Shown here: positions 5,453-6,547 of the stretch, one piece after another
Numbering within the stretch: position 1 is the stretch's first letter
How the letters are laid out: each line of letters begins with the position of its first letter
Assembly (NCBI GenBank): GCA_002293625.1
Contig: DBDP01000091.1
Span: forward strand, 1-6,547
Direction of reading: 5' to 3'
Origin: Clostridiales bacterium UBA929
Lineage (GTDB): Bacteria; Bacillota; Clostridia; Oscillospirales; UBA929
DNA length: 6,547 nt
Translations under genes and position numbers: made by a program
Notes under the pieces: generated by a model
What the model saw: the letters and a program-made list of their open reading frames with translations, nothing else
Database searches by the model: none
Told to the model about the DNA's origin: nothing

Positions 5453-6547
5453 ATGCTTACGGCGGTAGTCGGCATCAACTGGGGCGACGAAGGAAAAGGG
5501 CGTATGGTGGATTTGCTCGCGGCGGAGTATGACGTGGTCTGCCGCTATCAGGGCGGCAACAACGCCGGTCATACCGTACTGAACGACAAAGGAAAGTTTA
5601 TCCTGAATCTTCTACCGTCCGGCATATTGCGAGAAGACGCCGTGAACGTCATGGGCTGCGGGATGGTGATTGACCTCGCGCATTTGTGCGGCGAACTGGC
5701 GTCTTTGCGGGAAAAAGGGTTTACCCCTTCCGCCGCTTCGCTGAAAATCAGCGACAAAGCATTTATCTGCTTGCCCTACCATGTTGAGCAAGATAAACTG
5801 GAGGAAGAACGCCTCGGCGATAAACGGTACGGTTCGACCCGCCGCGGCATCGCGCCCGCATACGGCGATAAGGTCATGAAAAAGGGCTTACGCATGGGCG
5901 ACCTGCTGGATCGCTCAACGCTTTTTGACAAAATCTCCGCCGTTTTGGAATGGAAGAACCTAATCTTCAGAGGTTACGGTGCGGACGGCTTAGACGCGGG
6001 GAAGATATGCCGCTGGGTTGAGACGTATGGTGAACAGCTGCGCCCGTATATCTGCGATACGTCGGCTTACCTTACCGAAGCGGCCGCGTCCGGCAAAGAC
6101 ATCTTATTTGAGGCGCAGCTCGGCGCTCTGCGGGATATTGACTACGGCATCTATCCGTATACGACATCGTCTCAGACTTTGGCGGCTTACGCTCCGATCG
6201 GCGCGGGTGTGCCGGGCATAAAACTCGGCCGCGTTACCGGCGTGATGAAAGCGTATTCTAGCTGTGTCGGCGCGGGACCGTTTGCAGCGGAGATGTTTGG
6301 GGACGAAGCGGAGCGCCTGCGGGAAGCCGTAGCGGAGTACGGCGCTGCGACCGGCAGACCGCGCAGGGTGGGCGGGTTTGATATTCCGGCGAGCCGCTAC
6401 GGCGTGCAGGTGCAGGGCGCGGACGAACTCGCGCTGACAAAGCTGGACGTTCTTTCCTATCTCGACAGAATCCCCGTCTGCGTCGCCTATGAGGTGGACG
6501 GCGTGAGGACGGACAGGTTTCCGTCGGGGGACGCCCTTGTCAGGGCA
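5453..6547 (+). CDS. purA: Adenylosuccinate synthetase, C-terminus beyond window
   Basis: PurA joins IMP and L-aspartate using GTP to give adenylosuccinate, the first step of the AMP branch, and PurB then releases AMP. The window holds 365 codons without a stop. The family is usually about 425-430 residues, so some 60 residues are missing. The N-terminal signature is GINWGDEGKGRMVD (7-20, Asp12 the expected catalytic base), followed by GGNNAGHT (34-41, His40). The IMP-binding region reads GSTRRGIAPAYGDK (127-140), then FEAQLGALRDIDYG (219-232), KAYSSCVGAGPF (266-277), GAATGRPRR (297-305) and TKLDVL (329-334). Several of these differ from E. coli and B. subtilis PurA, which have GTTGRG/GTTGKG, EGAQG and YTTRVG. 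I believe such variants are typical of a clostridial subfamily, but this is from memory. The start is set by the AGGAGGG at 5440-5446. Confidence 0.96.
   Translation, partial: MLTAVVGINWGDEGKGRMVDLLAAEYDVVCRYQGGNNAGHTVLNDKGKFILNLLPSGILREDAVNVMGCGMVIDLAHLCGELASLREKGFTPSAASLKISDKAFICLPYHVEQDKLEEERLGDKRYGSTRRGIAPAYGDKVMKKGLRMGDLLDRSTLFDKISAVLEWKNLIFRGYGADGLDAGKICRWVETYGEQLRPYICDTSAYLTEAAASGKDILFEAQLGALRDIDYGIYPYTTSSQTLAAYAPIGAGVPGIKLGRVTGVMKAYSSCVGAGPFAAEMFGDEAERLREAVAEYGAATGRPRRVGGFDIPASRYGVQVQGADELALTKLDVLSYLDRIPVCVAYEVDGVRTDRFPSGDALVRA

Overview
The window looks like a chromosomal segment of a Gram-positive anaerobe of the class Clostridia, probably near the Oscillospiraceae/Ruminococcaceae. 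This is inferred from three things. The PurA and PurB enzymes have motif variants I associate with Clostridia. The Shine-Dalgarno sequences are strong AGGAGG types. A very long cysteine-free surface-type repeat protein (SdrD-B plus DUF11) is also present. Base composition is mid-range by eye. The assignment is not certain at genus or family level.

Layout: two divergent transcription units are separated by about 400 bases. On the minus strand, from 2919 to beyond the left edge, is one long open frame of 973 codons with no stop in the window. It encodes an SdrD-B/CnaB-like N-terminal domain, a region of unknown fold, a galactose-binding-like beta-sandwich module, and then at least four DUF11-type repeats and the start of a fifth. 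It looks extracellular in composition, yet it has no signal peptide, and an in-frame stop lies just upstream of its start.

The intergenic region (2920-3319) holds a perfect consensus sigma-A promoter (TTGACA, 17 nt, TATAAT) for the plus-strand operon. It also holds a roughly 150-nt leader that can fold into nested stems, a dyad in the probable 5' untranslated region of the surface gene, and only a weak promoter candidate for that gene.

On the plus strand from 3320 to beyond the right edge is a tight operon, purC-purB-purA. PurC adds aspartate to CAIR to make SAICAR. PurA adds aspartate to IMP to make adenylosuccinate. PurB removes fumarate from both products. The three genes therefore form a compact aspartate-to-amine transfer set serving both IMP synthesis and the AMP branch. 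purC and purB overlap by 17 nt, and the purA ribosome-binding site overlaps the purB stop codon, so coupled translation is likely. purA is cut by the window edge at codon 365.

I see no RNA genes, insertion sequences, CRISPR arrays or attachment sites. The least ordinary parts are the leaderless modular surface protein and the structured, stop-free purC leader.
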